DNA of 64,000 bases, taken from NCBI RefSeq assembly GCF_052030545.1, contig NZ_JBPDIH010000014.1:1-64000 (forward strand), read 5' to 3'. The notes beneath the pieces are model-generated. The model was not told the origin of the DNA. It saw only the letters and a program-made list of their open reading frames with translations, and did not search any database. This DNA is from CANMXU01 sp052030545 (GTDB lineage: Bacteria > Pseudomonadota > Gammaproteobacteria > Enterobacterales > Alteromonadaceae). Both the position numbers and the translations under genes were made by a program. Shown in pieces: positions 63,167-64,000 of this stretch. Position 1 is the first letter of the stretch. Each line of letters opens with the position of its first letter.

Positions 63167-63910
63167 CTAATTCGATGTTGATAATTCGGTGATCGCGGTG
63201 ACTTCAACGCTGCTCAAAGAGGTCATTTGCCAATTAATATTAAAATGATAAAGCGTCATCGCATAAGCGTTGTTATCAAGCTTACTTTTTTTATAAGCAG
63301 GGCGAGGATCTTGCGCCAATACTTGTTCAATTAACTGGCTAAGCTCTGGAAATTTTGCTTGTGCTTTAGCAAGAAATTGCTTGCTGTTTTCATTAAAACT
63401 TATTGTTAGCTTACTCTCTGGTGCTTGTTGGGCAAAGCCTGCTTGTGCGTCAGCAATGGCATCTACATAAGGTAAATAAGGTTTAATATCGATAACTGGC
63501 GTTTGATCAAGCAAGTCTAAACCTGAAATAGTTAAATAAACTTTTTTGTTTTTATGCTCAATACCTTCAAGTTTAACCACTGACATACCGATAGGGTTAG
63601 GGCGAAAAGTAGAGCGGGTTGCTAACACACCGGTTTTTTTATTGCCACCTAGTCGAGGTGGGCGTACTAAAGGCTTCCAACCTTGCGCTTGCGTGCCATG
63701 AAAAATAAAGACCACCCAAATGTGGCTATAATTTTCTAAGTCTCGCACTAATTCTACTTGATTAAACTCGCCAACAAGTTCTATTTTCCCTTTTGCCGCG
63801 CTCACTAAGCCCGGCTGTCTCGGAATGGCAAATTTCTCTTTATAGGGAGAGTGCACTTTGCCGATGGCTTGCATGGCTATTTGATTAGCCGGGGGGATCT
63901 CAGCAGTCAA
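63167..63910 (-). CDS. trmO: tRNA (N6-threonylcarbamoyladenosine37-N6)-methyltransferase TrmO
   Basis: SAM-dependent enzyme that methylates t6A37 of tRNA-Thr (YaeB/TsaA family). 247 residues from a TTG at 63910. A Met codon at 63874 (MQAIGKVHSPYKEKF) gives a shorter form; E. coli TrmO falls between the two lengths, so the start is uncertain. IGKVHSPYKEKFAIPRQPGL, VRPPRLGGNKKTGVLATRSTFRPNPIGMS and DIKPYLPY are diagnostic. It lies five bases after the rcsF-like stop, the same order as rcsF-trmO in E. coli. Confidence 0.93.
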   Translation of the reverse strand: MTAEIPPANQIAMQAIGKVHSPYKEKFAIPRQPGLVSAAKGKIELVGEFNQVELVRDLENYSHIWVVFIFHGTQAQGWKPLVRPPRLGGNKKTGVLATRSTFRPNPIGMSVVKLEGIEHKNKKVYLTISGLDLLDQTPVIDIKPYLPYVDAIADAQAGFAQQAPESKLTISFNENSKQFLAKAQAKFPELSQLIEQVLAQDPRPAYKKSKLDNNAYAMTLYHFNINWQMTSLSSVEVTAITELSTSN

Positions 63911-63915
63911 AATAG

Positions 63916-63999
63916 CTACTCTTGCACTTTAGGTACTTGGATCTGATACGCTTTACCATAACAGACGACTTGGTCAACACAGCTTTTGCTTTCAATCTG
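63916..63999 (-). CDS. rcsF: RcsF C-terminus, cut by window edge
   Basis: The last 27 codons of a gene entering from the right edge: it ends CVDQVVCYGKAYQIQVPKVQE. The two cysteines are six residues apart, as for Cys118 and Cys124 of E. coli RcsF (CYRQAVC), followed by the same G-A-x-x-I pattern. Adjacency to trmO repeats the E. coli order. RcsF is the outer-membrane lipoprotein sensor of the Rcs envelope-stress system. Only this fragment is visible, so the call rests on short motifs plus position. Confidence 0.68.
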   Translation of the reverse strand, partial: QIESKSCVDQVVCYGKAYQIQVPKVQE

Positions 64000-64000
64000 A

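Noticed and set aside
1..64000. tRNA, rRNA, integrase, phage or restriction/defence genes
   Set aside because: None could be recognised on either strand; the region is mainly core metabolism and envelope genes.

Overview
The window looks like a chromosomal segment of a marine gammaproteobacterium of the order Alteromonadales, most likely the Colwellia/Thalassotalea group (Colwelliaceae). The reasons are AT-rich DNA, close protein similarity to E. coli-type housekeeping genes in gammaproteobacterial order (yceF-yceD-rpmF-plsX-fab; msrC/yebR-proQ-prc; rcsF-trmO), a very large NAD-dependent glutamate dehydrogenase, a large TonB-dependent receptor of the marine type, and DUF1302/DUF1329/DUF1501/DUF1800 proteins. 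The genus is an inference. I see no tRNA, rRNA, CRISPR array, prophage or complete insertion sequence.

Layout. 1-75: the right end of a MITE-like repeat. 190-8947: yceF (minus), then yceD-rpmF-plsX-fabD-fabG-acpP-fabF-pabC-mltG-tmk, a fatty-acid and phospholipid initiation cluster that lacks fabH after plsX and holB after tmk. 9523-12393: TonB-dependent receptor, followed by its own terminator and the Leloir galactose operon galE-galT-galK (12667-15877). 16032-20104 (minus): a DUF1501 (Tat) and DUF1800 (lipoprotein with Calx-beta and CHRD regions) secreted pair. 20447-25537: yceH, a SIMPL-domain protein, then msrC, a small acidic protein, proQ and prc. 25989-30143: an NhaC-family antiporter and pepN. 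30149-30415: a complete MITE-like element related to the one at the left edge. 30493-37944: DUF2835, then a DUF1302-DUF1329-YCF48-RND cluster that probably moves lipids or other hydrophobic compounds across the envelope. 38251-46784: NAD-GDH, pyrD and a DUF6351 putative hydrolase. 46872-48494 (minus): xthA and an RNase HI with an N-terminal hybrid-binding domain. 49032-51193: an RstA/RstB-like two-component system. 51222-51414: tandem REPIN-like hairpins. 51441-60226: mgsA, an MDR reductase, a small secreted protein, sbcD-sbcC, an EamA permease and a SlyD-like FKBP. 60326-64000: acyltransferase 3, several small unknown genes, trmO, and the C-terminus of rcsF cut by the window edge.

Most of the window is ordinary core genome. 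The most interesting signals are: (i) the DUF1302-DUF1329-YCF48-RND cluster, whose upstream region carries a sequence matching the FadR operator core and a separate 22-bp palindrome; (ii) two copies, one complete and one cut, of a TA-flanked MITE-like element made of two large stem-loops; (iii) tandem REPIN-like repeats with no transposase nearby; (iv) the missing fabH and holB in an otherwise canonical cluster; (v) a near-consensus promoter positioned to give an almost leaderless yceD mRNA. All calls come from reading the sequence; no database search was run.
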